Shown: piece by piece, positions 1 through 11,282 of the stretch | Layout: every line of letters begins with the position of its first letter | Position numbering within the stretch: the first letter of the stretch is position 1 | From: Talinum fruticosum | Taxonomy: Eukaryota > Streptophyta > Magnoliopsida > Caryophyllales > Talinaceae | Length of the DNA: 64,000 nt | Direction of reading: 5' to 3' | NCBI GenBank assembly: GCA_021018815.1 | Contig: JAITYX010000034.1 | Location: 3,348,001 to 3,412,000 of the forward strand | Position numbers and translations under genes: made by a program | The notes under the pieces: model-generated | Seen by the model: the letters and a program-made list of their open reading frames with translations, nothing else | Database searches by the model: none | What the model was told of the DNA's origin: nothing

Positions 1-2277
1 TCATTTACTCATGAACTCAATCAAGCATGCATCATTCGTCTTTCCGCTCGGGTAAGTCATAGGATCATTCATCATGCAAATCGTCATAAATCATATCTTA
101 GTTCTTCGGCACACATTTCTTATGAAATCAAGATTCGGTCTTCTTCTTATTCTTCTTCTTGAGTTCAATCGTGCATTTCATAAATCATCGATTCGCTCTT
201 TCCGGTTCGATATGCACGATCATTCGTTTCTTCATATCATACTTCTTTTAAGTTTTCTTAGTTCGAATGGAAAGAAGATTTATGCACTCGCTCTAAAGAC
301 CCAGTTCTTGGAGCCAAAATAATTCGTGGGCTCGGTTCACGGAGGCATACAATTCGTGGCCTCGAGGCATAACAATTCGTGGCCTCGAGGCGGCCTCCCA
401 TCCCCGAAGGACGCGTATCGTCAATAATTCGTAGAAGCAAAATAATTCGTGGCTTCGGGTTGACAGACACTTCTATGGCCATAGCTTCAGAGGGTTCTTT
501 AATTCGTGGGGTCTTAGATCAATAACACAATCCTTTCTCCCTTCTTTAGTTCTTTATGTTTCTTATCTTCTTATTACTTATACATAAGGAATACTTAATT
601 CATATAATTCATGCTTAGCACGTTCATGCGTAACTTCTTCAAAAACAAGCAATTCACATAAGCAAGTTCCAACTCAAGTACGATCAATTCATTTCACATA
701 CGCATGCTTATGTCATTTACAATCGATCTAATTCGGGATAAACACATAATCACACAAACATGTCAAATAGGATTCCTAATCAACGAACTCATCGCTTTCA
801 TGCTCGCGTAATATCGCGTATAAGTGGTTAATGGTTCTATAACTTTTCTTAATCAATGAATATCTTTTAATCTAGCCACATAACTTCTTAAATTCAGTTC
901 TTAATTCCGATACTCACTTATATGCGATTTAGCCCAAAACAGAACATTTTCACTCAAAATTGCATATCTCCTAATCTACTCATCCAACGCATACGAAATT
1001 TAACAGGAAATTCCCATAAATTGCCACGAAGCTGCAGTAAAAGTTTCAGGAAATTTGAGCTACACATGACTTCGCAACAATTCAGACAGACATGCTTAAT
1101 TCATGAAAAATCTGCACTTAAGTCATGATGTTCAATTTCCGATTTTTCTCAATAATTCGGTTCAAGCTAACTTCACTAAATTCTCAATCACACAGCTCAA
1201 TAATCATGCTCAACAATGCTCAAATATCATTAAATTCATAAACTAGGCATAAATCGCAACATGCTTTTCAATTCATCAGCTTCTAGTTTCGTGAATTTAG
1301 GCCTCTAGCTTCTTCAATTAAACCTAAGGTTTCCAATTTCATGAATCAATTCCAAGTTCAAGCCACCTAATTCATTTTAATTCTTGAGGTTGAATTTGAA
1401 CTACTCACCTTAAATTCTTAGAGGTTCTAAGAATTCGGTTCTACAGGGTTTCGGATTGGGTTTCGGTTTGGGTTTTGCTTTCTCTTCGCCTATCTCTCGC
1501 TTCGGTTCTTCGTCCCTCTCGCTTCCCTCTCTGTTCTGCCCCTGCTTTTGTCTCTGCTCTGCTTCTTCTTTTCTTCGCTCCCCTTTTCCTTTCTCCTTCG
1601 TCCAGCCGCTCGTCCTAGGGCTCGCCGTGCCCGCCAGACAGTCGGTTTCGGCGTTTCTCTAGTTCCGCTCCCGCTCGCTCTTCCTCTCCCTCCGTGCGTT
1701 CTGCTCCCTCTCGCTTTCTCGTTCCTCTGCCTCTGCTTCTTTCGTTCCCCTTTCTTCTTTTGCTCTGCTCAGCCTCCCAAGCACGAGCTCTCCCTTCTCT
1801 TGCTTTCCCTCGCTTCTCCTTCTTTCGTTTCCCTTCACCTCGCGGTCTCCCTCTGCTCTCCTTCCCCTTTGCTCCGCTTCGCATCTTTCCTCTCGCTGCC
1901 TCTCTTATTTTCCTTCCTCTCGTTTCTCCTCCTTCTTTCCTTCTAATGTCTCGGTCCCCTCCTTCTCCTCGGTACTTTCTCTCTCTTCGTGGCTCCCTCC
2001 AAGAAGGCCACCCTATCTTCTCACTTTACACTAATCCTCCTCTCCTTAATTCATCCGCAGTAATCCTTCTCAATGCCAGCTAATTCATCCATTCTCATTC
2101 CCTTTTCTTTTTATTCTAATTGGGCCCAACTTCAACTTTAATAAGCCCAATTTAAGTTAGCCCAAGCTCGGGTTTCGGTTCTCGGGTTTCTAATTCCGAC
2201 TCGGAAAAATTCTAATTCACTTAATTTAATAATTTAATTTACTAGCAAGCAAACACCTGAAATTTTGGGGTCTTACA
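1..2277 (+). repeat. Ty3/gypsy LTR, 3' part (solo or 3' LTR)
   Basis: The stretch ends in a gypsy-type LTR terminus (GGGGTCTTACA, last base 2277). It has a C/T-rich stretch at about 1480-1960, then a segment with CACTTTACACTAATCCTCCT, then an A/T-rich tail. The solo LTR at 18723-21748 has the same order: C/T-rich block, ATTACACTAATCCAACTCCT, A/T-rich tail and GGGTCTCACA end, so the two are related. No primer-binding site follows 2277, so this is a 3' or solo LTR. Its left end lies outside the window. ORFs of 130 codons or fewer in the C/T-rich block are compositional, not genes. Confidence 0.75.
319..512 (+). repeat. Degenerate AATTCGTGG short repeats inside the LTR
   Basis: About six copies of a motif reading roughly AATTCGTGGCCTCGAGGC lie near 320, 350, 371, 425, 441 and 500, some separated by unrelated bases. 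They are in the upstream half of the LTR, where U3 repeats often act as enhancer-like arrays. That role is inferred only. Confidence 0.5.
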
Positions 2278-2957
2278 CTAACTCCATTAATAGTATACGA
2301 AACAATAATTGGCTTGGACCAAGTTGAAGCCAACGCCGAACGGAACTTCCGCAGTAGCCCCTGTTATTGCAAGTAAGCATAAAATAACAAACGAAGCAAA
2401 TAACCGTAAACCGGTTGGCGGCGCAGCTAGAGGCCTAGGAGCCTCTAGTTTACTGACGAAAACTTAACTTTCGTTCCTGCCTTTTCTATCGCTATTTATT
2501 ATTATTTCGATTTTGCTCTTGTTGGGCTTAAAAAGATAGACTTTGACCGTGAAGGGCACTAATATTTGATTTTGCATCTATGATGTGCGGATCTCGGTTA
2601 ATAGAACATCTAAGGCTCTTTAATGCTCCTCCAAATTTGGATATATACCTAGCAACTTACTATGGTATGTTAAACACCGAAAAGTGTCCCAATTCAAAAC
2701 GCACACCTGCACAACACCCCTACATATGTCTCTTGGGCTCGAAGAGAGTATGTATTACCTCCCTAGCTATGTGTTGCGGCAAATGGGTAGAGAAAAATAA
2801 TACCCCTATTGGATTGTATCCGGCCCTTAACCTTTGACTTGTTCAAAGGGCATGGTAGCTCCGGACGGATCGGGTCGTGGCCTCGAATCATCTGGAAAGA
2901 TTTGCCGAAACTGCTGACTCTTGTAGACTTACTAACATGTGATGAAGTTGCGAATCT
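2278..2957. other. Unassigned degenerate retroelement sequence
   Basis: No intact gene is visible. On the plus strand around 2755-2800 one frame reads YYLPSYVLRQMGRE. This resembles a motif of the plant proteins grouped as DUF7745, which often accompany retroelements, but the match is from memory and too short to rely on. The stretch lies between the gypsy LTR end (2277) and an inverted Sirevirus envelope-like fragment, so it is probably also transposon debris. Confidence 0.35.
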
Positions 2958-3093
2958 CGCTGTTTCTCCCTATTATCTAGTGACGATAATAGAACCGGAT
3001 CTCAAACGACGAAACGCATTGAGACCCATGAACCAAGACACCAGGCTTAACTTCCGTGTATCCGTACCCCGGATGTTCTTTTCTCGCCAATGC
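2958..3093 (-). pseudogene. Sirevirus envelope-like ORF fragment, inverted
   Basis: The reverse complement of about 3021-3093 aligns with the plus-strand envelope-like region of the near-complete Sirevirus at about 33730-33805. Both share CATTGGCGA, a GGGTACGG..TAC block, and GGTTCATGGGTC at the end. The adjacent Sirevirus tail (3096-3499) is in the plus orientation, so this fragment is inverted relative to its neighbour. The minus-strand reading around 3000-3090 has no stop but is only a short remnant. Confidence 0.55.
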
Positions 3094-3095
3094 AA

Positions 3096-3499
3096 AATAT
3101 AGAAAAACTTGGATGTTTAGTTTAGGGGAGTTCATCCCTTGTCGTTCTTTTAGTATTTGCATTATTTCTTTTCCGAGCAATGAATTATTTTTACTTTTCC
3201 GAGCATACATGTTTCGAGTTACATTTTCTTATCTTGCTTTGATGATGTGATACTTAACTCGTAACATACTCACTCGAGATATAATCTGTTTATTTTTCTT
3301 TGCTCGATTTATTATTTGCACAACTATTCCGAGTTATAATATGATCCGAACCGCAATTTATAAGTATCTCTTGTCACTCTCGCTCCGATACTTAAGAGAA
3401 CATTATTTCCTGTTCGATCATTGATAATGAAAACTCATGTTTTCAATTAACAAATTTCTATCTTAAGTATGGAATGCCTTTCATCAAAAAGAGGGAGAT
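3096..3499 (+). mobile_element. Sirevirus 3' untranslated tail with polypurine tract
   Basis: The tail begins with ATATAGAAAAACTTGGATGTTTAG, as in the near-complete Sirevirus (34690) and the fragment at 10950. It continues through an A/T-rich stretch to a polypurine tract (AAAAAGAGGGAGA, 3486-3498) directly before the LTR. This region normally lies between the envelope-like ORF and the 3' LTR and primes plus-strand DNA synthesis. Confidence 0.75.
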
Positions 3500-4954
3500 T
3501 GAAGACTCGGTATAAATCTTGATCTCACTTAGGCTTTGATTCTAAGTCATTCTGCGTATTATAGAAACTCTTATCTAAGTTTTCATTATATTCGACTAAC
3601 TCGGAAAGCACTTTATTGCATATCTCCTACAATGGTGTTTCGACTCACTCAGGCTTCACTCGGAACCATTGCATGCTCAAATAATTTCTCTAACACTTTT
3701 ATTCTCGAGCACTCGACTTTGTATTTCAATGTAAAGTGAATTACAACGTTAATTCTTTATTGTAAGTCGATTTATTTCCTTGAGAGTTATTTGACCAGAT
3801 CAAGTTCTTATACTCTAATATTTTATTCTTTGTAACTTGATTATTTTAGGATTGACTCAAGATGCAATTTGAATGTATTGAATATTAGACTTAGAAAATT
3901 CCATTCTTTTAGGCCAAAGATAATTAAGCATTTAATTACTCTGGTTTAATTATTATCTATGCCTAGTCTTGGACCAAAATATTTTATATTTTGAGAACCA
4001 ATGTGGTTTACTTTTGTCGGTTATTCAAATGAGGCTAATCTATTTTTGAATTTCAAAAGCAATCGGCTTCTAGCCGTTAAACACCAAGCATACAAGTTTT
4101 AGATACTTCTAGACATGGCTTAGACACTCGTGTCATGATTATTTGTTTTCAAAACTGGAAAACTCCAACTCTAGGCCTAATAGTTGTTTCCACCTTAGTT
4201 TTCAGTCACCACCAAGTGATTGGACCATCTTGTGAAGCCAAGTGTCGTTGCACAATGTTCACATACGAACGGATCTTTTCTAAGTGACTCGGAATAGCTG
4301 TTACAATGGGTAGTAAAGATTTCAATCCAGAACCAAGACTCGACGGTCACTCTGCCTACTTGGCTATAAATAGAAGCCACTTTACAAGACTAAAAGATTG
4401 TTGAACACATTGCTCGCACCTATTGTTGAACATATTATCGAACAATTACTTAGTGCATACTTAATCAATCTTCTTCTTACAACTCCAAATTTGTATTTAA
4501 TATTCTCTAAGTTGTAAAGAAAGTCTTGTAATCAATTACATACTTCTCTTACTTTCTTAGTAAGTCCCTTGACTAAGCTGTAAGGGTTAACTCAGCTCAG
4601 TTGTCCCTTATTATAAAGGTTACCTTAGTCGGAAGTACTAGATCGGATAAGGGAACTTCCGAGTCTAGGAAAACATCGTAAGGAATTGTTTAAGAGAGCA
4701 ATTCTAGTTGAGTCAATCCTTTCTATTTTGTGGATTAAAAATAGTGGATTTAAATTGGTGCTTTGATTAACACTCGTCCGTGGTTTTCTCGCCCTAGGAG
4801 AGTTTCCACGTATATTTGTGTTATTGTTTTTGCGAGTCAAATCTAGACTCATAATCTGCTTTTGGTTTGTGTTGGTGCAAAAATTGTTTAATTTTCTTCA
4901 TCACCTTATTCACCCCCTCTAGGGTAAGTTAGACTCTCTAAGAGCAATCTTTCA
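3500..4954 (+). repeat. Sirevirus LTR (family A copy 1)
   Basis: The LTR starts TGAAGACTCGG directly after the polypurine tract and ends CTTTCA. It matches the other family A LTRs (14961, 26120, 35063, minus strand 55828) over its full length, including the TATA box in a GGCTATAAATAGAAGCC context at 4365-4372. Upstream internal sequence makes it a 3' LTR. A weak primer-site-like ATCGAGCC follows at about 4961. Confidence 0.85.
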
Positions 4955-5650
4955 CTTCGAATCGAGCCTTTACGCAAGACAAAATACAAACAATGTTTTG
5001 GTTAAAGAGTTACTCTAAATGAGCAAATGAAGAAGTTTAAGCCAATTAGCTTACCGAAGGAGAAATAGCCAATGAAGATACGTGGTTTTCAGCCTCAACA
5101 AAAGGTCACTCGGATTCCATTCACTTTAAGGCGCCATTCTCGCTGGAGGAAAGAGTCTTGAGTAGGCTTCTCCTCTCTAGATCTTCGAGCAAGATGAGCT
5201 CTTCTTCTAGACATTTTGAAGATAGGAGATTTTTTAGAACCAACTAGTTTTGAAAAGGATAGCAAGAGTAAGAAGAGGAGTAAGTGTGCAAGATGAACAC
5301 ACCAAGCATCCCTTTTATAGGAAAATTCAGTCAAGGTAACCGAGCATATAAGATAAGGGTTAAGCAAGTAGTGGGGAACCAAGAGAATCCGGTAGGGCAC
5401 GCCAGGGGCCACGCTTACCGAAAGCCGGCCGACGCCGACGCCGACCACGAGGAGCCGAGAGGTCCAATCGATGACAACCTTTGCAGCCTAGCCCACCTTC
5501 CTAGCCTATGCAGATTTGTCTAATCAAGGCATGTGACCTTTGTCCCCATGTGTATGTAAGCGGGTATTTTCGGGCCCACCAATCAGCTTCTCCATAATAG
5601 TTTTATCAGTCCAATTTCGGCTAAATTATTCATGTAAAACACTCGAACTT
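4955..5650. other. Unassigned stretch with a minus-strand TATA-led small ORF
   Basis: I cannot assign this stretch to a family. On the minus strand there is a TATA box (TATAAAAG, 5312-5319), a leader of about 100 nt rich in C and T, and a 39-codon ORF at 5095-5214 that begins MSRRRAHLARRSREEK, basic and without a recognised domain. The layout resembles the TATA-leader-ORF arrangement of the Sirevirus envelope-like gene at 32896-33054. The region near 5400-5450 is GC-rich (GCCGACGCCGACGCCGACC). It could be part of the internal 3' region of the Tat element that follows. Confidence 0.4.
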
Positions 5651-5964
5651 TTGTCATTTCAATTATACTCTAACAAGTATGTTAGTACAGCATATTATTT
5701 AGCCAAGCTTCGGATCAAAGAACGATCGAAGTTTCGGCATCAAAATGTACCAAGCTTCAAGCTCCGATCAAGCCAAGCTTAAGATCTTATTACCGGACTT
5801 CGAACGCATGCATTGCGATCAAGTTTAGGCTTTATTTTAGAGTTGAGGTTCAATTACAACCAATTCCAAGTATCATGTAATAAATATCAAAAGCTAAGGT
5901 AAGTATCCTTTAGTGTCTACTTTGACCCTTCGTCTTTTTAGACTCGGTAAAAGTGGGGGCTAAC
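5651..5964 (+). mobile_element. Ty3/gypsy Tat-type 3' internal end with polypurine tract
   Basis: The stretch ends in AAAAGTGGGGGCTAAC (about 5949-5964), a G-rich polypurine tract typical of Tat-lineage elements, directly before the LTR. CCAAGCTT and related words recur at 5700-5780. No pol remnant is visible, so only the 3' untranslated end is retained. Confidence 0.6.
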
Positions 5965-7865
5965 CGTAGACACATAAAAAGTGTCGTCCCTTATATTTCT
6001 GTTGGCCCGATGATGAAATTCTGAATCTTGTTTGAGGATTTGGATCTTGGACTATGATCGATTGGTGCAACATAAGTCGAGTAAACCACAAAAACCCCCA
6101 ACACCAAAATAAATAGCCTTTTTCCTTGGGTCGGTCCATAAATCCCCCTTTCTTTCGGCCGATCCAAGAACTCGGGCCGAGCCTTAAAAGACAATGGAGT
6201 CTAGTGTTATGTGTCGGGAAATTCCACGTTTAAAATATCGCATTTTACTTTTGTCCAAATCGGATGAGGAGTCGAAGACTCGAAGACAATGTTAAAGCGT
6301 TGCATTTCATGATCATGAGCATCAAAGTGCTACGTTTAAGTTCCAAAAGACAGTCCACACGAGACTAGGAACTTGCAAAGCGACGTCGTGGTCGACGCCA
6401 GCCTTCTAGAAGCATTAAGTGGAACGCTGCATTTCGGCTTGGAGAATCCCTTGGAGACACCCTATGGTACGAAACTCTAGGAATGCTCGGGTGGCCGGCG
6501 CCTGCGAGTCGGGTTTTATCCGGTTCTATCACTTACTTATCCCGTTTTAGGATTTGGCCCGATTTATTTTTCTATTGTTTGGATGGCATATTAGAGGCAA
6601 ACCCCGGTCATTTGTGACCTAGGTCCTCTCCTATAAATAGAGAGCTTTTACTCTCATTCCCATACGGCTTCTCGCCTTAGCCTTACGCTGCGAAAGTTAC
6701 CCCGAGTACTAATATCTAAATGTCACTCTACCAAAATTACCACACATTCATCTTCTCTTTAATCACCGCCGTTGAGTTTGTGCAAAGAGCTATAGAATAT
6801 TCGATTATTCCGATCTCTTAGCACTTATTCAACTAATCATTACTATACCCTACACACATATTTCACAACAACAAGCCCTTTTCTTTGCTTGTCACCATTG
6901 CATCAAGAGATCCGAGTGTGGAGATCCGGATCAGCAAGATGGGACAACCTAAGGGAAATTTACAGACCTTGAAATAGTTTATTTATTTTCATGCTTTTAT
7001 CGCTTTCCGTATTGTAGATTTGAGATGTAATCGCTCTTTTAATTCCTCCCCGCCCGATGTAATTCTTTTAGTTTTTGTTTTCTTTTCTTTATGGCTTTCT
7101 TTAATGTTTTTCTTATCGCTTTATTTATTGTATTTGGTTGATTTTATTTATCGTTGTAATATTCTGCTTGCTTGTTTGTTTTACATCATTTTAATCCACT
7201 ACTTGAATTAGTAATGTCTGTCTTCGGACGGGCGGAATAGAAGGGTTTTTTATACGTTTCATACCCTTGCCCCGAATTTGATTCTCGGTTCAAAGATCGA
7301 TGGAGTCTATTTTTAGCTTTTTTAGTCTTAATTTTCCCATACTAAGATTGGAAGAGCAAGCTTTTGTTTTTGTTAGTTTTTCTTTCCTAAAAACTGACTA
7401 GTGACTCCCTTATTTTATGCTTTGTTCTTATTAAATTTGCATCCCGTAGTTTTCTGATTGCGGGAATAATAAAAATTTTTTGGATCTCGCTAACAAGGGT
7501 AGAGGCCGAGGTTGATTTGATCAACCCCGGCCTCTAGTCGGCGCCCACCAATCTGGCCCTAAAGCCCCACGGTAGAACCAAAATCCTAATTTTTATTTTT
7601 TCTTGAATTAGTAAATAACATCCAAGGAATTCTGAAAATAAATTCTAAAATTAAAAAGATTAATAAAATTGCCATTCAAACTTTACCTAAATTAAATTTA
7701 ATAAAATTCAAAAATCTTAATAAAAGATTCATCCTTACTTTGTAAAATGCATCTTTAAAACCTTCAAGTATTCTTCCCACCTTTTTTAAACACTTACGCC
7801 GAAAAAGGCTCATGGGGAAGCTCAGCCCGATCTCCGGTGTGGGGCCCGAGGCCGTGGTTTCTACA
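5965..7865 (+). repeat. Ty3/gypsy Tat-type 3' LTR
   Basis: The LTR begins CGTAGACACATAAAAAGTG (first base C where T is expected) and ends GGTTTCTACA. It matches the reverse complements of both LTRs of the minus-strand Tat element at 36996-53506, including the GGCCCTAAAGCC block (about 7555) and the GAATTCTGA-like block (about 7628). A TATA box lies at 6632-6639 (CCTATAAATAGAGAG). There is no primer site after 7865; the next bases are the interior of a copia pol gene, so this is a 3' LTR inserted there. Confidence 0.8.
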
Positions 7866-9312
7866 GATAATAAATTGATGTTTAAAACCGGGAGGGATTC
7901 AAATGGCAATGTGAAGAGATTTAAGGAATGCCTTGTTGTGCAAGGTTTTACACAAAAGGAAGGCATCAATTATACGGATAATTCCTCTCTAGTTTCTTTG
8001 AAACTCTTTAAAGAGTATAATGGCATTAGTTGCACATGTTCATCTTGAGTTAAATCGGATGGATGTGAAAACAATGTTTCTCAATGGTGACATTGATGGG
8101 ACTATAGATATGCAGCAACCATAAAACTTTGTGGTTGGAGACCCAAAGAATATGGTTTATAAACTAAAGAAATCTATCTATGGACTCAAATAGGTGTGTC
8201 GCCAGTGGTATATGAAGTTTCACCATGTAGTTCTCTTGTTTGGTTTTGAGTTGAATTTACTTGATGACTACATATATCATAAGTTGAGCAGGAGCAAATA
8301 TATTTTTCTGGTTTTGTATGTCGATGACATATAGCTTGCCGGCAACGATATAGGCTTATTGCATGAAACCAAGAGATTTCTATCAAAGAATTTTGAGATG
8401 AAAGATCTTGGTGACGCCTCTTTCGTATTAGGTATCACAATACATCGAGATCTCTCTCGAGGTATTCTTGGGTTGTCACAAGAGAGCTATATCGAAAAGG
8501 TGTTGAAAAGATACGGTATGCAAGGTTACAAACTAGGATATACCTTTGTGGCTAAGGGAGACAAGTTTAGTCTCACATAGTGCCCTAAGACTGATTTTAA
8601 GAAAAAGCGAACGTAAAAGGTTCCCAATGCATCGGTAGTAGGTAGCCTATGTATGGCCAAGTCCGTACTCGTCCGGATATTGTGTACATCACAGGATTGC
8701 TAGGGCGATACTTAAGCAATCTTGGGTTAGAGCACCGGAGAGCAAGTCAAAAGGGTATTACGGTACTTACGAGAGGACAAAAGGGTACATGCTCATATAT
8801 CGGAGGTCGATTAGCTTAAGACTATTGGGTACACTAGCTCTGATTTTGCTGGATACATAGGTAGCATGAAGTCTACATCGAGCTTCATTTATCTCGCTAA
8901 TTGAAGGTTCCATCTCCTAGAAGAGTGCCAAACAATCCATTACGACCTCTTCCACTATGGTAGCAGAGTTCATTGCATGCTATGAGGCATCTAATTATGG
9001 GATGTGGTTGCGAAATTTTATCATGGGTTTGCGGATAGTCGATACTTTTCATAGACTACTTAAACTATTTTGTCACAATAAGACTGTAATTATGTTTTCT
9101 AACAACAACAAGAGTTCGAGAAACTCAAAATTTATGGCTCTCAAATTCTTAGTTGTGAAAGGAAGAGTTTATACAGGGGAATTATCAATTGAGCACATTG
9201 GTACAAACTCTATGAATATGGATCCGCTTAGTAAGGCGATACCACCCAGCCGATTTCATGAGCATGTGGCTCATATGGGTATTGTGTCATCTTTTGAGGA
9301 TATTCAGGTTTA
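7866..9312 (+). pseudogene. Ty1/copia pol remnant: reverse transcriptase and RNase H
   Basis: This is the C-terminal half of a copia polyprotein, which copies the element's RNA into DNA. Frames read CLVVQGFTQKEGINY (about 7930-7975), then the catalytic YVDD box (8318-8330) followed at once by a stop, then MKDLGDASFVLGI and GILGLSQESYIEKVLKRYGM (about 8398-8520), and finally the RNase H part with EFIACYEASN and LSIEHIGTNSMNMDPLSK (to 9312). Several stops and frameshifts make it dead. Its left side is cut by the Tat LTR ending at 7865. It is more diverged from the Sireviruses than they are from each other, so it is a separate copia lineage. Confidence 0.85.
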
Positions 9313-9714
9313 GTGGGAGTTTATAATTTAGATGCACATTTGACTTATGTAATTTTGTTTTTAGTTATAAGGATATTTTTGCAATAATAAAGTTGCATTA
9401 AAGTTTTTCATATACTCTGTTTATATTTTGGATCTCACTAAAGTTTAAGGTGGATCAATTGGAAATAGACCTGTTGAGATCACATCACTTGAAATTTCAA
9501 TGCTACACATCAACATCATGACCCATGTCATTCTTTTGTATTAGCATAAGAGATCATTAATGGGTCGAGTTACGATGATGTAATAAAGGCCGATTTGGTC
9601 CTATGTTGATATCGTTGATAGACGAGATTGTTTTAGATATATTGTTATAATAATAATAATGTGGAGCTATGGTTGGTACATATTGTCCGGTTATATATAG
9701 CTTAAGTGGCAGAT
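9313..9714 (+). mobile_element. Copia 3' untranslated region
   Basis: This is the non-coding A/T-rich stretch between the end of the copia pol remnant and the probable 3' LTR. Purine-rich tracts lie at 9313 (TAGTGGGAG) and before the LTR (AAGTGGCAGA, about 9704-9713). No ORF of note. Confidence 0.55.
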
Positions 9715-10149
9715 TGTTGGATCATAATCCAACGATTAGCTTATATATGATTAAATATGTATCCTAAGGACTGTCATAGTCATAGCCCAAACTTAAAGTG
9801 ATCTAATGAGGATACAATTAATTGGGCTTTGATATATCTAGTAGGGTGTGGGCTTTACATGTGTAGAGGCCGGTGGCCCAATACTATTCTATGATGGACG
9901 AGTACAATAGTGCGTCAAAACCTTAGAAGGGTTTACGAGTTATATATAGAGGTTATGGTCCCTAGGTCACACTTACAAATTAATTCTCCCCGACATCCCA
10001 TTATTAGAGAGATTATGAGACCGCAAAAATTCTAAGGGTTTTTGTAATAGTACATGTAGATATGGAAGACCTAACCACGTCACTCAAGGAGAACTTATGT
10101 CAACTATAGATTCAGGTACGTTCTATTAATCTGTTCTATTGATTCGACA
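9715..10149 (+). repeat. Copia 3' LTR (probable)
   Basis: It starts TGTTGGATCATAATCCAACG after a short purine tract, a typical plant copia LTR start with an internal inverted repeat (TTGGATcatAATCCAA). A short LTR of about 435 bp ending GATTCGACA fits the lineage, but there is no second copy in the window to fix the right end. Confidence 0.5.
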
Positions 10150-10197
10150 TATTGGATTCTGCGTTTATAGTGATGGGCTTTGGTCGGAAGTGGGAAA

Positions 10198-10875
10198 AGC
10201 CTTGTCTGCTGGTGATTTGACGTTTTGAAGCTCGGTTACTTTTGTAATTCAAAAATATGATAGCCTTGTTTGAATAACCTACAAAAGTAAATCATTTTGG
10301 TTCTCAAAGTAGAAAATACTTTGGTCCAAAATTAGACACGAGATAATAAATTAATTAAGATAATTAAGTGCATAATTATCCGAGTTAGAATAGGAATGGA
10401 ATTTTCCGAGGCTAATATCCATGAGACTCAAAATCCATTCAAGTCGAGTCTAAAAGAGAATCAAGTCAAATAAAGAATATCAAAGTAGACAGGACTTGAT
10501 TTAGACAAAGCAAAGTGCAAACAAAACAGGCTGACTTAGAAGAATGAATTATCAAGGTAATTCTTGGAACACGAAGTCGGTCCGAGTTTATGCATGTTAT
10601 AGTAAATGATTAAACATGCGATATATTTGAGTGTTGTCCGAGCGACTCGGAACAATGTGTAGAATGGCATATAAGAGTATGCTTTCCGAGTCGATCGAAG
10701 CGGATGAAAACGAATACAATAGATTCTATAACACTCGGAAAAGATGTTACATCACTCATAAAAGTTTCTAAGGCACATAGAATGACTTGAAATCAAAACC
10801 TTATGAGAGCTGAAGCCATATACTTGATTCTTTGATGGAACGTAGAATGATGTACATGTAAAGTCCGAGTCTTCA
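10198..10875 (-). repeat. Truncated Sirevirus family A LTR, minus strand
   Basis: The reverse complement matches the first 640 or so bases of the LTR at 14961: it starts TGAAGACTCGGACTTTACATG at 10875 and runs to the GCCTTGTC..GCTGGTGATTTGACG block at about 10198. The U5 half with the TATA box is missing. Bases 10150-10197 between it and the copia LTR are not assigned. Confidence 0.75.
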
Positions 10876-10939
10876 CAACATCTTTTGTAATTACTTGATC
10901 TTTCCTCCTTGCTTTTGGTATTTTGTTGAAACACATAGA

Positions 10940-11282
10940 GGAAGAGAAATAGATAGAAAAATTAAATGTTTAGTCTAGGGGAGTTTTTTTCCCTTTTGGT
11001 TGTTACTTTACGAGTTTAGTTATTTTCTTGTTTCTTGTATATAGGACTCGGCAACGAATGAAATTTATTTTTCGAGTTACATACTTTACTCTGCTTTAAT
11101 AGCTCGATACTTGACTCTTTAACATATCTACTCTGTTTGTTTTTTATTACTCTTATTTATATCAAGAAACATGTTCTCGGCTATGATTTGATCCGAGTTG
11201 AACATGCACAAAACTTTTACGATCTTATTAACTCCTTCTTACTTTGATCAACTCGTTATGAAAACTTAACACTTTGAACTAA
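10940..11282 (+). mobile_element. Sirevirus 3' untranslated tail, interrupted by CACTA
   Basis: It contains ATAGAAAAATTAAATGTTTAG followed by CTAGGGGAG and a CGAG-rich A/T stretch, like the tails at 3096 and 34690. It is broken off at 11282, where a CACTA terminus begins. Positions 10876-10939 between it and the truncated LTR hold no recognisable feature. Confidence 0.65.

Noticed and set aside
1456..2083. Overlapping ORFs of 68-132 codons as genes
   Set aside because: Same pyrimidine-rich LTR block as at 20940-21480. Long ORFs in several frames at once are compositional.
4955..4975. A 5' LTR role for the LTR at 3500-4954 because of ATCGAGCC after it
   Set aside because: The match to a primer site is partial, no gag follows, and a polypurine tract and Sirevirus tail precede the LTR, so a 3' LTR is the better reading.
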